The notes: generated from the letters alone by a model not told the origin. Shown: positions 9,517 to 19,950, numbered from the stretch's first letter. The stretch is DNA of 37,188 bases from Candidatus Nanopelagicales bacterium (GCA_028825115.1 JAPKAV010000002.1:1-37188), one strand, 5' to 3'. Numbers and translations are program-made.

Positions 9517-10194
9517 ATGTTGATCAAAGGGTTCCCGGCCGGCTCATGGTCCACCAACGCTTATGTGGTGGCGGCGGCCCCAGGCGAGCCGGCCATCATC
9601 ATTGATCCAGGCCAAGATTCCATCGAGGGAATCAATGAAATTATCCGTGCGCACCGGCTCACGCCCGCTGCCGTTATTTTGACCCACGGGCATATTGACC
9701 ATATTTGGAGTGTCGCCCCGGTTAGTGCCCAATTCGCGATTCCGGCCATGATTCACGTCGAAGATCGATACCGGCTGGCAGACCCGGCCGGAAGTAGCTT
9801 TGCGGCTGCGCGCGAACAGTTACTCGCCATGACGAAAGGTGAATTAGAACTGACTGAGCCAAGTAATGTTGAGGTAATTGAGGAAAACAAGTCCCTGAAT
9901 ATCGTTGGCGTGGACTGGGAATTCGTTCACGCGCCAGGTCATACCGAGGGCTCAATGGTGATCAAAACTGAGCACAGCGGCGATCTCATCGCATTTACCG
10001 GCGATGTGCTCTTCGCCGGATCAATCGGACGCACTGACCTGCCAGGTGGGGATGCCCGCGCCATGCAGAAGTCGCTCGCGAGCGTAATTCTGCCCTTGCC
10101 TGATCACACCTTGGTGTATCCCGGTCACGGTTCCGATACGACAATCGGTGCTGAGCGAGCAACCAATCCATTCCTGAGCACAGGTCGGGGGTAA
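9517..10194 (+). CDS. MBL-fold metallohydrolase, glyoxalase II-like
   Basis: The 225-residue protein belongs to the metallo-beta-lactamase fold, glyoxalase II-like subgroup. The metal-binding signature THGHIDH lies at 56-62. Further ligands are visible in H-A-P-G-H-T-E-G near 147-154, the bridging Asp in F-T-G-D-V-L-F near 171, and Y-P-G-H-G near 205. The usual pair of metal ions should therefore bind. The substrate cannot be told from sequence; hydroxyacylglutathione hydrolase annotations are common for such proteins, but many actinobacteria lack glutathione, so a mycothiol or other thioester is possible. The gene sits directly ahead of hisS (6 bases apart), a common actinobacterial pairing. 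Confidence 0.88.
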   Translation: MLIKGFPAGSWSTNAYVVAAAPGEPAIIIDPGQDSIEGINEIIRAHRLTPAAVILTHGHIDHIWSVAPVSAQFAIPAMIHVEDRYRLADPAGSSFAAAREQLLAMTKGELELTEPSNVEVIEENKSLNIVGVDWEFVHAPGHTEGSMVIKTEHSGDLIAFTGDVLFAGSIGRTDLPGGDARAMQKSLASVILPLPDHTLVYPGHGSDTTIGAERATNPFLSTGRG

Positions 10195-10200
10195 TAGAGC

Positions 10201-11487
10201 ATGGAAGCTATTAATGCACCTAAAGGCGTCCCAGATTATGTGCCTCCGCGCAGCCGAGACTTTTACACGGTTCAAGAGCAACTGAGTGCGCCCGCCCGGC
10301 TGAGCGGATACGAGTTCATAGAGCTGCCGGTTTTTGAGGCAACGGAACTGTTCGAGAGGGGCGTCGGTGCCAGTACCGACGTAGTACAGAAAGAGATGTA
10401 TACCTTTACAGATCGCGGTGATCGATCAATCACGTTGCGTCCCGAGGGAACAGCCGGAGTGATGCGCGCTGTCATCGAAAACAGGCTGGACAAAAGCCCA
10501 CTGCCCATCAAACTTTGGTACCGGGGCCCGTTTTTTAGAGCAGAGCGCCCTCAACATGGTCGTTATCGACAGTTGCAGCAGGTCGGGGTAGAAGTAATTG
10601 GATCAGTTGACCCGATTATCGATGCTGAAGTAATCGCAATTGCCGACCAGTCATATCGCTCACTTGGATTACAGGACTTCCATCTTGATCTGACTTCCCT
10701 CGGTTGCTCGAATTGTCGGCCCACCTATCGGGTACTTCTGCAGGAATTTCTCAACCAGTGCGATCTCGACCAGAAAACGCGCGCCCGAGCCGAGCTTAAT
10801 CCGTTACGGGTGCTGGACGACAAACGAGAGGTCGTAGTGGCGCAACTAGTCAATGCTCCACTCATGATTGATTCGTTATGCGAGCAGTGCCAACAGCACT
10901 ATGACGAGGTTCGCGAATATCTACAAGTTTTTGGAGTGTCCTGGAACGAAACGCCCCGCATGGTCCGTGGGCTTGACTACTACACACGTACGACCTTCGA
11001 GTTTGTGCACCCGGGCCTTGGCGCCCAATCTGGGATCGGTGGCGGAGGCAGGTACGACGGGCTAATGAGCGAACTGGGTGGGGCTGAGCTCTCAGGGATT
11101 GGATTTGGCCTTGGTGTCGATCGAACCCTTCTTGCGTGTGAAGCGGAAAGACTTACCCCGTTGCGCAAAGGTATCCTTGATGTGTGTGTTATTCCCGTGG
11201 AAGCGGAAAGTCGCACACAAGGTGTTGCGCTCCTGGTTCAACTCAGGCGAGCGGGGATAGCGGCCGATATCTGTGTCGATAACCGGAGTATTAAAAGTGC
11301 CATGAAGGTGGCCAATGGCACCAATGCACCGTTAGTGCTCATTCTTGGCCCTGATGAGCTCGAGACCCAGAGTGTGATCATCAAGGAAATGTCCAGCGGT
11401 GATCAACAGTCGGTGCTGGCAGAGCCCACTACTTTGATCCCGCAGTTACAAGAAATGTTAAGCACCCTAAGAGAGGAATCACTGTGA
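10201..11487 (+). CDS. hisS: Histidyl-tRNA synthetase
   Basis: This cytoplasmic class II synthetase charges tRNA-His with histidine. It has 428 residues. Motif 2 reads [11 protein letters not shown] at 80-90. The histidine-specific signature GLDYYTR is at 257-263, and the motif 3 region [10 protein letters not shown] is near 300. The last 100 residues form the anticodon-binding domain. The ATG follows the MBL gene stop by six bases and has no strong ribosome site, so translation probably depends on the upstream gene. The stop overlaps the aspS GTG (GTGA), coupling the two synthetases. Confidence 0.96.
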   Translation: MEAINAPKGVPDYVPPRSRDFYTVQEQLSAPARLSGYEFIELPVFEATELFERGVGASTDVVQKEMYTFTDRGDRSITLRPEGTAGVMRAVIENRLDKSPLPIKLWYRGPFFRAERPQHGRYRQLQQVGVEVIGSVDPIIDAEVIAIADQSYRSLGLQDFHLDLTSLGCSNCRPTYRVLLQEFLNQCDLDQKTRARAELNPLRVLDDKREVVVAQLVNAPLMIDSLCEQCQQHYDEVREYLQVFGVSWNETPRMVRGLDYYTRTTFEFVHPGLGAQSGIGGGGRYDGLMSELGGAELSGIGFGLGVDRTLLACEAERLTPLRKGILDVCVIPVEAESRTQGVALLVQLRRAGIAADICVDNRSIKSAMKVANGTNAPLVLILGPDELETQSVIIKEMSSGDQQSVLAEPTTLIPQLQEMLSTLREESL

Positions 11488-13268
11488 TTCGCACGGCTGA
11501 AGCAGGTGCGCTCAACCGCGCAGATATTGGGCGTGAAGTGACGTTGGCAGGTTGGATCGCTAGCCGTCGCGATCATGGCGGAGTTGCTTTTCTCGACCTT
11601 CGCGACGCAACAGGTGTGGCTCAAATAGTTGTGCGTGACACTTCCACGGCCCATGACTTGCGCGATGAGTACTGCATTGCAGTTACTGGAACAGTCGAGG
11701 AGAGACCTGAAGGTAATGCAAATTCGGATTTGCCTTCCGGTGCGATTGAAGTTATCACGACAAAGCTAGAAGTACTGTCCACGTCTGCGCCACTCCCTTT
11801 CCCCATTGATGACCGAACGACTGTGAATGACGAAGTCAGGTTGCGGCACAGGTATCTGGACCTGCGTCGCAAAAGTGCGGGAGATATCTTGCGAATGCGT
11901 TCGCAGGTCAGCCATATTGCGCGCAACATTCTCATTGAGAAGGACTTTATTGAAATTGAGACACCTACATTGACCCGCTCTACTCCGGAGGGCGCGCGTG
12001 ACTTCTTGGTCCCTGTGCGCTTACAGCCTGGCAATTGGTACGCGTTGCCGCAGTCGCCGCAGTTATTTAAGCAACTGCTCATGGTCGCGGGTATGGAAAA
12101 GTATTTTCAGATTGCACGGTGTTATCGCGATGAAGATTTCCGGGCTGATCGCCAGCCAGAGTTTACTCAACTTGATATCGAAATGAGCTTCGTTGACCAA
12201 GACGACGTGATGGCGGTGGGTGAGCAAGTCATTCGCTCGCTGTGGGAAGGGATCTTGAAATACGAAATCGGTGACATTGCACAAATGACGTATTTCGAGG
12301 CAATGCGCCGTTTCGGAAGCGATAAGCCGGACTTACGTTTCGATCTGGAGCTGATTGAGCTTACCGATTTTTTTGCAGATACCCCGTTTAGGGTTTTTCA
12401 GGCGGATTACGTGGGAGCGGTCGTAATGCCAGGTGGCGCGGATCAGCCTCGTCGAACATTTGACGCATGGCAAGAGTGGGCCAAGCAGCGTGGCGCAAAA
12501 GGTTTGGCGTACGTCACGGTCACAGAGGATGGTTTTGGTGGACCTGTCGCCAAGAATCTCAGCGATCAAGAGCGAGCCGAATTGGTTGCTTCAGCGGGTG
12601 CCCAAGTGGGGGATTGCATCTTTTTCGCAGCGGGACGTGCTTCAGATTCGCGCGCGCTACTGGGTGCCGTGCGAAACGAAATTGCTGAACGCCTCGATTT
12701 GGTGGATGAGAGTGTGTGGAGTTTCGTCTGGATCATCGACGCTCCAATGTTCGAAGAAGTTCAAGACGCCACTGGCAAATGGGTGTGGACTGCGGTACAT
12801 CATCCCTTCACCTCACCCAATGGCGATTGGATCAATAAGTTCACTGAATCGCCCGGCGAGGCACTTGCTTGGGCATACGACCTTGTGTGCAATGGCAACG
12901 AGATCGGTGGTGGGTCAATCCGTATTCATCAAAGCGAGATCCAAAGCCAAGTATTTCGAATTTTAGGACTCGATGAGCAAGAGGCCAATGACAAGTTCGG
13001 GTTCCTACTCGAGGCTTTTGCGTACGGGCCGCCACCACATGGAGGAATTGCATTTGGCTGGGACCGGATTTGTATGTTGCTTGCGGGTGCTAATTCACTG
13101 CGTGATGTGATCGCGTTCCCCAAAACCGGTGGTGGTCAAGACCCACTTACCGGTGCCCCATCGCAGATCACTGTCGCGCAGCGCAGGGAGGCTGGCATTG
13201 ATGCACAAGCGAAAAAGAGTGACTCCCAAGAAAATGAGTTCCCGCAAGCGGTTTCCTCGCAGAAGTAG
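11484..13268 (+). CDS. aspS: Aspartyl-tRNA synthetase (bacterial type)
   Basis: The 594-residue class II enzyme attaches aspartate to tRNA-Asp. An N-terminal OB-fold (about 15-110, with [11 protein letters not shown]) binds the anticodon. The catalytic core has the motif 1 area R-Y-L-D-L-R-R near 124, motif 2 [11 protein letters not shown] near 208-218, the bacterial GAD insertion in the middle, and motif 3 G-I-A-F-G-W-D-R near 515-522. I cannot decide from sequence whether it also charges tRNA-Asn; that depends on whether asnS or gatCAB is elsewhere. The last 35 residues are a charged tail beyond the fold. The GTG start overlaps the hisS stop by four bases. Confidence 0.96.
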   Translation: MIRTAEAGALNRADIGREVTLAGWIASRRDHGGVAFLDLRDATGVAQIVVRDTSTAHDLRDEYCIAVTGTVEERPEGNANSDLPSGAIEVITTKLEVLSTSAPLPFPIDDRTTVNDEVRLRHRYLDLRRKSAGDILRMRSQVSHIARNILIEKDFIEIETPTLTRSTPEGARDFLVPVRLQPGNWYALPQSPQLFKQLLMVAGMEKYFQIARCYRDEDFRADRQPEFTQLDIEMSFVDQDDVMAVGEQVIRSLWEGILKYEIGDIAQMTYFEAMRRFGSDKPDLRFDLELIELTDFFADTPFRVFQADYVGAVVMPGGADQPRRTFDAWQEWAKQRGAKGLAYVTVTEDGFGGPVAKNLSDQERAELVASAGAQVGDCIFFAAGRASDSRALLGAVRNEIAERLDLVDESVWSFVWIIDAPMFEEVQDATGKWVWTAVHHPFTSPNGDWINKFTESPGEALAWAYDLVCNGNEIGGGSIRIHQSEIQSQVFRILGLDEQEANDKFGFLLEAFAYGPPPHGGIAFGWDRICMLLAGANSLRDVIAFPKTGGGQDPLTGAPSQITVAQRREAGIDAQAKKSDSQENEFPQAVSSQK

Positions 13269-13286
13269 GGACATCTGGACACGGCC

Positions 13287-13292
13287 TATGGT
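13287..13292 (+). promoter_or_regulatory. -10 box (TATGGT) of a leaderless rarA transcript
   Basis: TATGGT ends exactly six bases before the GTG start at 13299, leaving no room for a ribosome binding site. The same six-base spacing occurs ahead of aroQ, the ANTAR regulator, polA and the zinc-ribbon gene in this window. Confidence 0.55.
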
Positions 13293-13298
13293 TAACCG

Positions 13299-14609
13299 GT
13301 GAGTCTTTTTGAACAGGGCCCGACGGGGCCGTTAGCTGTACGGATGCGGCCTCAGGGCTCTGAAGAGCTTGTCGGCCAGCGACGAGCTCTTGCGGATGGA
13401 AGCCCCTTGCAGTTATTGCTCACGGGCGCCGGTTCGGTATCAGTGATTTTGTGGGGGCCACCGGGTTCAGGCAAAACCACGATCGCTCATTTGATTTCAC
13501 GCCAAAGTGGGCGTAAGTTTCGTGAGCTCTCTGCCGTCAGTGCAGGGGTGCGTGATGTTCGCGAGGTAATCGAGAAGGCACGTGAGGATTCGAGCCTGTA
13601 TGGCACGCAAACGGTTCTGTTTATTGACGAGGTGCACCGATTTAACAAGGGTCAACAGGATGCGCTATTGCCCGCAGTTGAAAACGGTTGGGTGATCTTG
13701 GTCGCGGCTACAACCGAAAACCCGAGTTTTTCAGTCGTGTCACCACTTCTTTCTCGAAGTGTTGTGGTCAAATTAGAGCTTCTTGATCAGAGTTCATTAG
13801 GCATTGTGCTCACGCGAGCCATGGACAGCGATCGCGGGTTGAATGCCAGCATCACTGCAAGTGATGAAGCGATGGTTGCACTCATCGATGCGAGTAGCGG
13901 TGATGCGAGGCGAGCCCTGACATCGCTTGAATCCGCGGCTAATGCGGCGCTGGCGCGCGGTAGCACGAAGGTCGAAGTGGAGGATGTCGAAAATGCCATC
14001 AATATGGTGGCAATCAACTATGACAAGGATGGTGACACGCATTACGACGTGGTGAGCGCTTTTATCAAGAGCATTCGGGGGAGCGACCCTGATGCGGCGC
14101 TGCACTACCTTGCTCGAATGCTTCATGCCGGGGAAGACCCGCGTTTTATTGCCAGGCGCTTGATGATTCTCGCTAGTGAAGACATTGGTTTGGCGGCATC
14201 TGGGGTGTTGCTTATCTCGGTTGCTGCCGCCCAGTCTGTAGCCTTGGTCGGAATGCCAGAGGCGCAGATAATTTTGGCGCACGCCACGTTAGAGGCGAGC
14301 CTGGCCCCAAAGTCCAATAGCGTGGTAAGGGCGATTGGTGCCGCGATGACAGATGTTCAACGTGGACGAGTGGGCACGGTGCCGGCCCATCTGCGAGATG
14401 CCCACTATCCCGGGGCTTCTGCACTAGGGCACGGCCAGAACTATCGTTACCCCCACGATGAACCCAGCGGAGTGGCGCCACAGACCCATCTCCCCGAGGA
14501 ATTACAGGATGTGGGCTATTTTCAGCCCACAAATCATGGAGGCGAGGAGCGACTCGGGGCGGTAGCAGATCGGCTTCGTAGGCTCCGCCAGGGTGAATCG
14601 CTAGACTGA
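13299..14609 (+). CDS. rarA: Replication-associated recombination protein RarA (MgsA), AAA+ ATPase
   Basis: RarA is a clamp-loader-like AAA+ ATPase that acts at stalled replication forks. The 436-residue product has Walker [10 protein letters not shown] at 53-61 and Walker B FIDEVHR at 108-114, followed by the family-specific F-N-K-G-Q-Q-D. Sensor 1 A-T-T-E-N-P-S is near 146. The C-terminal half carries the MgsA tetramerisation region ([12 protein letters not shown] near 265, then Y-P-H-D and L-P-E-E). The GTG start matches the family N-terminus (M-S-L-F-x-x), and the upstream -10 box supports leaderless expression. The gene lies between aspS and the small DUF6167-like gene, the normal actinobacterial neighbourhood. 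Confidence 0.95.
   Translation: MSLFEQGPTGPLAVRMRPQGSEELVGQRRALADGSPLQLLLTGAGSVSVILWGPPGSGKTTIAHLISRQSGRKFRELSAVSAGVRDVREVIEKAREDSSLYGTQTVLFIDEVHRFNKGQQDALLPAVENGWVILVAATTENPSFSVVSPLLSRSVVVKLELLDQSSLGIVLTRAMDSDRGLNASITASDEAMVALIDASSGDARRALTSLESAANAALARGSTKVEVEDVENAINMVAINYDKDGDTHYDVVSAFIKSIRGSDPDAALHYLARMLHAGEDPRFIARRLMILASEDIGLAASGVLLISVAAAQSVALVGMPEAQIILAHATLEASLAPKSNSVVRAIGAAMTDVQRGRVGTVPAHLRDAHYPGASALGHGQNYRYPHDEPSGVAPQTHLPEELQDVGYFQPTNHGGEERLGAVADRLRRLRQGESLD
14602..14607 (+). promoter_or_regulatory. -10 box (TAGACT) before the small DUF6167-like gene
   Basis: TAGACT overlaps the last codons of rarA and ends five bases before the ATG at 14613. No ribosome site is present, so a leaderless transcript is likely. 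Confidence 0.45.
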
Positions 14610-14612
14610 ACT

Positions 14613-14834
14613 ATGCGCAGAATGGTGTGGATGACTTTGGGCGCCGCAGGAGGAATCCTTGCCTATCGCAAATTAGAAGAACTGGCCAATGAATCAATGG
14701 ATAAAGGCCTCGTGCTCACCGTTATGGACGCCGGGAACTCTGCTAAGTCTTTGGCTGTGGGTCTGGGAGAGCAGTTTGTGAAGCTGCGCGGTGGGGACAA
14801 TCCTGCTGGCCCACCCCAAGATTCATTAACCTAG
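14613..14834 (+). CDS. Small DUF6167-like protein of unknown function
   Basis: The 73-residue protein starts M-R-R-M-V-W-M-T-L-G-A-A-G-G, a short hydrophobic segment followed by a Y-R-K-L motif and a polar tail. Size, N-terminal pattern and position between rarA and alaS match the small DUF6167 proteins of actinobacteria, as I remember that family. The hydrophobic stretch (about 5-17) is short for a membrane span but could anchor the protein. Function is unknown. The ATG begins almost directly after a -10 box, and alaS follows 33 bases downstream with its own ribosome site. Confidence 0.7.
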   Translation: MRRMVWMTLGAAGGILAYRKLEELANESMDKGLVLTVMDAGNSAKSLAVGLGEQFVKLRGGDNPAGPPQDSLT

Positions 14835-14867
14835 TCAATCCCCACTCGCAATAAAGGAGCAGGTCAC

Positions 14868-17537
14868 ATGGATTCCGCGCAAATTCGGGCTCGATTTCTC
14901 TCTTTCTTTGAGAAGCGTGGGCACGAAATCGTTCCTTCCGCGTCCTTGATCCTCGACGACCCAACGTTGCTTTTTGTCAACGCGGGGATGGTGCCATTCA
15001 AGCCGTATTTTTTGGGTGAGGCTCCGGCTCCGTATTCACGTGCGACGAGCGTGCAAAAAGTAGTGCGAACCCTTGACATCGAAGAAGTTGGGAAAACGAC
15101 GAGGCACGCCTCATTTTTCCAAATGGCCGGTAACTTTTCGTTCGGCGATTATTTCAAAGCAGAGGCAATCCCGTTCGCTTGGGAGTTGCTCACCAGTTCA
15201 ATCGAGGACGGTGGATATGGATTCGATACCGAACGACTTTGGGTCACGGTGTACCAAGATGACGACGAAGGCGAAGCTATTTGGCGCGATGTAGTGGGCG
15301 TTCCACCGCAACGCATTCAACGGCGCGGGATGGAAGACAACTACTGGTCCATGGGTGTCTCTGGGCCATGCGGTCCTTGCTCAGAGATCTACTACGATCG
15401 TGGCCCCGAATTTGGCGTTGAGGGTGGACCCATTGCGGATGAGAATCGATATTTGGAAGTGTGGAACCTAGTCTTTATGCAATTTGAACGTGGAGAAGGG
15501 GCGGGCAAGAACGATTTCCCGATTTTAGGCCCATTACCTGCGGCAAATATTGATACCGGTATGGGTCTTGAACGGATGGCCGCGATCTTGCAAGGTGTCG
15601 ACAACATTTATGAGATTGACACGACGCGCGGGATTTTAAACACGGCATCTGTACTCACCAACACCGTCTACGGTGCGGCAGAAAGCGACGATATTGCCTT
15701 ACGAGTTGTAGCTGACCATTCACGAACCTGCATTTTCCTTATCTCCGACGGAGTTATCCCAGGCAATGAAGGGCGCGGGTACGTCCTGCGCAGGATCATG
15801 CGCAGGGTAATTCGCAATATGAGACTTCTCGGGGCAGTTGATCCGACCCTGCGCACACTGTGCGACTCGGCCATTGAAGTGATGGCTCCTCAATACCCCG
15901 AACTTAATGAGTCACGTGAGCGAATTTTGAGCATCGCAACAGGTGAGGAGGCTGCCTTCGCTCAGACTTTGAGCACGGGAAGCGTGCTTTTTGATACCGC
16001 GGCACTTCAGACCAAGAAATCTGGCGGCACGCTTATTTCCGGCGAGAAGGCTTTCGCACTGCATGACACATATGGGTTTCCGATTGATTTAACGATGGAA
16101 ATGGCGACTGAAGCAGGGTTGCAGGTTGACCGAGAACGCTTCACTGAACTTATGCAAGAGCAACGCAGTCGGGCTAAGGCAGATTCTATTGCACGCAAAA
16201 GTGACTTTGCCACTTCCACAGCGTACAAGGAGATTTTGATTGTCGGTGGCACATGCGAATTCACGGGATACGCGGAAAGCGCCACGGAGGCGCGCATCAC
16301 TGGCTTGGTTATTGATGGAGTCTCGGTGCCTGCGGCTGGTGTAGGTGACAACGTCGAATTGATTTTGGATCGGACGCCTTTTTACGCAGAGTCGGGCGGT
16401 CAGCTGGGCGATCACGGTGTGATCACTTCAGGCTCGGGGGCGTCACGCGTCGATGTCTACGATGTGCAAACGCCGGTTTTGGGTCTGTTCCTGCACCGTG
16501 GTCGAATCGTTGCCGGAGAGTTTACGGTGGGTGAAACCGTGATTGGTTCGGTTAATATTGAACGAAGGAAGGCAATCTCACGGGCTCACACGGCAACGCA
16601 CATGGTGCACCGGGCATTTCGCGAGCGACTGGGCGAGACTGCGACCCAAATGGGTTCGGAAAATTCCCCAGGGCGATTCCGATTCGACTTCCCCAGTCCC
16701 CAGGCTGTTTCTTCGGCGGTCCTGCGCGATGTAGAGCAATATGTCAACACAATATTGATTGAAGACCTAGCGGTAAGTGCGAGCCTAATGTCACAAAAAG
16801 AGGCCTTGGACATGGGCGCGATGGCACTCTTCGGAGAAAAATATGGGAATGAAGTCCGCGTGGTGTCCGTGGGTGACTGGGCGCACGAATTGTGTGGGGG
16901 AACACATGCCCAGCGCACCGGGGCGCTTGGCCTCGTGTATTTTGTCGGAGAAGGATCGGTAGGCGCCGGAGTTCGGCGAGTTGAGGCGCTGGTGGGGTCA
17001 GATGCATATGAGTATGCGGCCAATGAGCACCTTTTAGTAAGTAAACTTACGTCGATGTTGAAAGTGCCGGCAGATCAGCTCGCGGACCGACTTGGGTCGA
17101 CGATTAGCGCGTTAAAAGTCGCCGAAAAGGAAATCGCAGATGGCAAGAGGTCTGCTCTTCTAAATAACGCAGACAACATCGTCGGTGAACCAGTGCGACA
17201 TGGAAATTGTGATTTGTGGGTGTTCCAAGCTCCCGCCGGTTCTGATGCCAGTAGCCTGCGCGAGTTGGCACTGCAGGCGATTTCCCGAGCGGGCAATTCA
17301 TCGATGGCGGTCGCGTTCGCAAGCATGGTCACAGGCGATAAAGTCTCTGCGGTCGTTGCAGTCAATGATCTCGGGTTAAAAGTAGGATTTTCAGCCCAAC
17401 ATTTACTTCGGTTGGCGCTACACGAACTTGACGGCAAAGGTGGCGGTAAGGACAACTTTGCACAAGGAGCAGGGACTAATAGTGCCGCACTTCCTGCGGC
17501 GGTGGCGAGCGTGGAAGCAGCGTTGGCGGCGCAATAG
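14868..17537 (+). CDS. alaS: Alanyl-tRNA synthetase
   Basis: This class II synthetase charges tRNA-Ala and proofreads mischarged Ser and Gly. It has 889 residues, the usual size. The catalytic domain begins R-A-R-F-L-S-F-F-E-K-R-G-H and contains F-F-Q-M-A-G-N-F-S-F-G-D-Y-F-K near 82-96. The editing domain has the zinc ligands HTATH at 574-578 and CGGTH at 676-680. The C-terminal glycine-rich C-Ala domain (G-G-K-G-G-G-K-D-N-F-A-Q-G-A near 855-870) is complete. AGGAG about ten bases before the ATG is the ribosome site. ruvX begins one base after the stop. Confidence 0.97.
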   Translation: MDSAQIRARFLSFFEKRGHEIVPSASLILDDPTLLFVNAGMVPFKPYFLGEAPAPYSRATSVQKVVRTLDIEEVGKTTRHASFFQMAGNFSFGDYFKAEAIPFAWELLTSSIEDGGYGFDTERLWVTVYQDDDEGEAIWRDVVGVPPQRIQRRGMEDNYWSMGVSGPCGPCSEIYYDRGPEFGVEGGPIADENRYLEVWNLVFMQFERGEGAGKNDFPILGPLPAANIDTGMGLERMAAILQGVDNIYEIDTTRGILNTASVLTNTVYGAAESDDIALRVVADHSRTCIFLISDGVIPGNEGRGYVLRRIMRRVIRNMRLLGAVDPTLRTLCDSAIEVMAPQYPELNESRERILSIATGEEAAFAQTLSTGSVLFDTAALQTKKSGGTLISGEKAFALHDTYGFPIDLTMEMATEAGLQVDRERFTELMQEQRSRAKADSIARKSDFATSTAYKEILIVGGTCEFTGYAESATEARITGLVIDGVSVPAAGVGDNVELILDRTPFYAESGGQLGDHGVITSGSGASRVDVYDVQTPVLGLFLHRGRIVAGEFTVGETVIGSVNIERRKAISRAHTATHMVHRAFRERLGETATQMGSENSPGRFRFDFPSPQAVSSAVLRDVEQYVNTILIEDLAVSASLMSQKEALDMGAMALFGEKYGNEVRVVSVGDWAHELCGGTHAQRTGALGLVYFVGEGSVGAGVRRVEALVGSDAYEYAANEHLLVSKLTSMLKVPADQLADRLGSTISALKVAEKEIADGKRSALLNNADNIVGEPVRHGNCDLWVFQAPAGSDASSLRELALQAISRAGNSSMAVAFASMVTGDKVSAVVAVNDLGLKVGFSAQHLLRLALHELDGKGGGKDNFAQGAGTNSAALPAAVASVEAALAAQ

Positions 17538-17538
17538 C

Positions 17539-17979
17539 ATGTGGCGAAGCAATCAAAGACGAGTGGCGTTTGACGTGGGAACCGTCCGTATTGGTGTGGC
17601 AACCTGTGACATTGACGCAATCCTGGCCTCGCCACAAAGTGCAATTAGTGGCGGTGAGGGCTCCATTGTGGCTGCGGTGATGATCATCAATGAATACGCT
17701 CCATGTGAAATCGTCGTGGGTCTGCCGAGCAATTTAAGGGGAGCAGACACCGCCTCAACGGAAAATGCACGCGATTGGGCGCGCCAACTTGAACAAAGCA
17801 CCTCGATTCCAATTACTCTCGTTGATGAAAGATTGACAACCGTGCAGGCATCGAGTGCGTTGCGCGCCGGTGGCCATAATTCCAAGCAAATGCGTGGCAA
17901 GGTCGACAGCGCCGCTGCTGCGATCTTTCTTCAGTCCTATGTCGATAGATTGACCCACACGAAAGGGCCGCTGGAGTGA
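17539..17979 (+). CDS. ruvX: RuvX/YqgF-family putative pre-16S rRNA nuclease
   Basis: RuvX (YqgF) is an RNase H-fold protein implicated in 5' maturation of 16S rRNA. The product has 146 residues from the ATG one base after the alaS stop. The first acidic active-site motif is in V-A-F-D-V-G-T-V-R-I-G-V-A (about 9-21). The V-V-G-L-P pattern near 55 and the V-D-E-R-L-T-T-V segment near 95-102 are typical of the family. A longer in-frame reading from 17428 would overlap alaS by 110 bases and adds no family sequence, so I reject it. The stop overlaps the mltG GTG (GTGA). Confidence 0.92.
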   Translation: MWRSNQRRVAFDVGTVRIGVATCDIDAILASPQSAISGGEGSIVAAVMIINEYAPCEIVVGLPSNLRGADTASTENARDWARQLEQSTSIPITLVDERLTTVQASSALRAGGHNSKQMRGKVDSAAAAIFLQSYVDRLTHTKGPLE

Positions 17980-19064
17980 CATTCATTGATGAGATGCTCA
18001 GCGACGAGCAATTGCCGCCATCTCGGAACGCGCATAGCGCAGGCAAAAGAGTTGTTATAGGCGCAGGTATCATGGCGGTCAATGCAGTGGCGTTTGGAAT
18101 CTACTCACTACTTGGTGGCACCGTTGAAAGTAACGATTACGTGGGTTCTGGAGAGGGATTAGTGAGTGTGGTCGTGAGTCGAGGTGACAGCATCACCCAA
18201 ATCGGCCGGACTCTTCAGTCTGCCGATGTTGTCAAGACGGTAGAAAGTTTTACGTCCGCGGCAGCAAATAATGCCCAAAGCGCATCAATCGGTCCTGGTC
18301 AATACGCGTTGCGGAAGCAGATGAGCGGCGAGTCTGCATTATTACGAATGCTGGATCCTGAATCTCGGTCAGAATCGAGATTGGTTTTGCCAGAGGGCCT
18401 GCGTCTGGGCGAAACAATCACTGTGGCCTCCACGGCAACAGGCCTGCCGAGCGAGGACTTTGATCAAGTACTGGAAAACCCTGACCTCCTCGTGCTGCCA
18501 AGTTGGGCCGAAAGCCGGCCAGAAGGCTTCATGTTCCCGGCCACTTACGACTTGGCGGGAGACGAAAATGCGGAGTCAATTTTGAATACGTTGGTCAAGC
18601 GTTTTAATGAATCGGCGAGTGTCATAGATTTAGAAGGGCGGGCGGCACAGGCGGGGATTAATCCCTATGAAGTTCTGATTATCGCCTCGCTTCTAGAAGG
18701 TGAGGTTGTCCCAAAGGATTTCGCAAAGGTCTCTGCGGTGGTGTATAACCGATTGGAGGCCGAGATGGCCTTGCAGTTTGATTCCACAGTGTCGTACGCA
18801 CTGGGGCTGGACGTGCTGGAACTCTCTGCAGATCAATTGGAAAATGATTCGCCCTATAACACCTATGTGAACACTGGACTGCCCCCAACTCCGATTAATT
18901 CACCTGGAGAAGCCGCCCTTGAAGCGGCGCTGGCACCGGCAAAGGGGAAGTGGCTGTATTTTGTGACCGTTAACCCCGACACGGGCGAGACGAAATTTGC
19001 CAAAACCTACGACAGATTTCTCAAATTGAAAGCACAGTATCGCGCTTACCTAGATTCACGTTGA
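17976..19064 (+). CDS. mltG: Endolytic murein transglycosylase MltG (YceG-like)
   Basis: MltG cleaves nascent glycan strands at the outer face of the membrane and is thought to set chain length. The 362-residue protein has a short cytoplasmic part, one membrane span at about 25-45, a LysM-like subdomain and a YceG catalytic domain. The catalytic glutamate lies in I-A-S-L-L-E-G-E-V near 230-238, followed by V-Y-N-R-L and L-Q-F-D-S-T-V-S-Y-A-L-G. The C-terminal S-P-Y-N-T-Y, G-L-P-P-x-P-I and A-K-T-Y-D-R-F segments are conserved family landmarks. GTG overlaps the ruvX stop. The order alaS-ruvX-mltG-aroE is standard in this phylum. Confidence 0.95.
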   Translation: MTFIDEMLSDEQLPPSRNAHSAGKRVVIGAGIMAVNAVAFGIYSLLGGTVESNDYVGSGEGLVSVVVSRGDSITQIGRTLQSADVVKTVESFTSAAANNAQSASIGPGQYALRKQMSGESALLRMLDPESRSESRLVLPEGLRLGETITVASTATGLPSEDFDQVLENPDLLVLPSWAESRPEGFMFPATYDLAGDENAESILNTLVKRFNESASVIDLEGRAAQAGINPYEVLIIASLLEGEVVPKDFAKVSAVVYNRLEAEMALQFDSTVSYALGLDVLELSADQLENDSPYNTYVNTGLPPTPINSPGEAALEAALAPAKGKWLYFVTVNPDTGETKFAKTYDRFLKLKAQYRAYLDSR

Positions 19065-19095
19065 CGACTGATTGAGCCGATGACGCGATGAAAGC

Positions 19096-19917
19096 ATGAG
19101 CATGAAGGCAGCGGTCCTTGGTTCACCCATATCGCATTCACTCTCACCAGCATTGCATAACGCGGCCTATCAAGAACTTGGCATTGATATCGAGTACACG
19201 GCTATCGACACATCAATCGTGCAGCTAGCGGGACGAATCGCCGAACTTAGCGTTGACCATGTGGGCTACTCACTCACCATGCCGCTCAAATTAGATGTTC
19301 TGCCTCTCGTATCCGCACGGTCATCATTGGTCGAGCAGACTGGTTGTGCAAACACGGTGTATCGCAATGCGCACGGCGAATGGGTGCTGGAAAACACCGA
19401 TGTTTTCGGAATCACTAACACAATTAGGCGTGCAGGTATTGACTCAGTCGAGTCGGCCACAATTATCGGGTCAGGCGCGACTGGCCGAAGCGCACTCAGC
19501 GCACTGAACCATCTGGGGGTCCGCGAGGTCACGTGCATTGCACGAAATCAAGATTCCGCCGAACGCATCCGTTCACAAGGCGAGGCACTCGGAATTCACG
19601 TCCAGTGGGTCGATCTTTCCCAAGAAATTTCGTTCGCCGCTGACCTGGCAATCAGTACCGTCCCCGGCAGCGCGCAGGAAGAGATCGTGAGCAAGATGCA
19701 TGCGCGGCAAAATCTTCCCGTGTTGTTTGATATCTCGTACAATCCATGGCCTAGCGATCTGGGCAGCTATTGGAAGGAACACGGTGGCGCAGAAGTACTG
19801 GGTGGGATTGAGATGCTCCTATGGCAGGCATCGGTTCAAGTTGAACTTTTTACCGGATTGCCGGCACCAGTAGAGGCTATGCGGGCCGCCTTGACGAATG
19901 GGTTAGCCGCAACCTAA
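19096..19917 (+). CDS. aroE: Shikimate dehydrogenase
   Basis: AroE reduces 3-dehydroshikimate to shikimate with NADPH. The protein has 273 residues. Substrate-binding residues are in SHSLSP at 13-18, TMPLK at 61-65 (catalytic Lys65) and NTDVFG at 100-105 (Asp102). The nucleotide-binding glycine loop is G-S-G-A-T-G near 129-134. The C-terminal M-L-L-W-Q-A-S-V-Q and V-E-A-M-R-A-A match the family. A second ATG two codons in is equally possible; neither has a clear ribosome site. The last 45 bases of the gene and the 33 bases beyond it are repeated about 2.1 kb downstream, so this 3' end may have been regenerated by an insertion. Confidence 0.94.
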   Translation: MSMKAAVLGSPISHSLSPALHNAAYQELGIDIEYTAIDTSIVQLAGRIAELSVDHVGYSLTMPLKLDVLPLVSARSSLVEQTGCANTVYRNAHGEWVLENTDVFGITNTIRRAGIDSVESATIIGSGATGRSALSALNHLGVREVTCIARNQDSAERIRSQGEALGIHVQWVDLSQEISFAADLAISTVPGSAQEEIVSKMHARQNLPVLFDISYNPWPSDLGSYWKEHGGAEVLGGIEMLLWQASVQVELFTGLPAPVEAMRAALTNGLAAT

Positions 19918-19950
19918 TTGCGACTCTTGATTCGTTGGGGGAGCGCAGAC
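19873..19950. repeat. 78-base direct repeat, copy A (aroE 3' end)
   Basis: This segment aligns without gaps to 21962-22039, with 63 of 78 positions identical by my count. It covers the last 15 codons of aroE including the stop, plus 33 bases downstream. The differences in the aroE part are largely synonymous or conservative (Glu/Asp, Ala/Ala, Asn/Asn). Just beyond, T-T-G-G-G-G-G-A-G-C-G-C resembles the start of the peptidase gene that follows copy B. Confidence 0.85.

Noticed and set aside
17428-17538. Longer N-terminus for ruvX
   Set aside because: It would overlap alaS by 110 bases and contributes Arg/Trp-rich sequence unlike the family.
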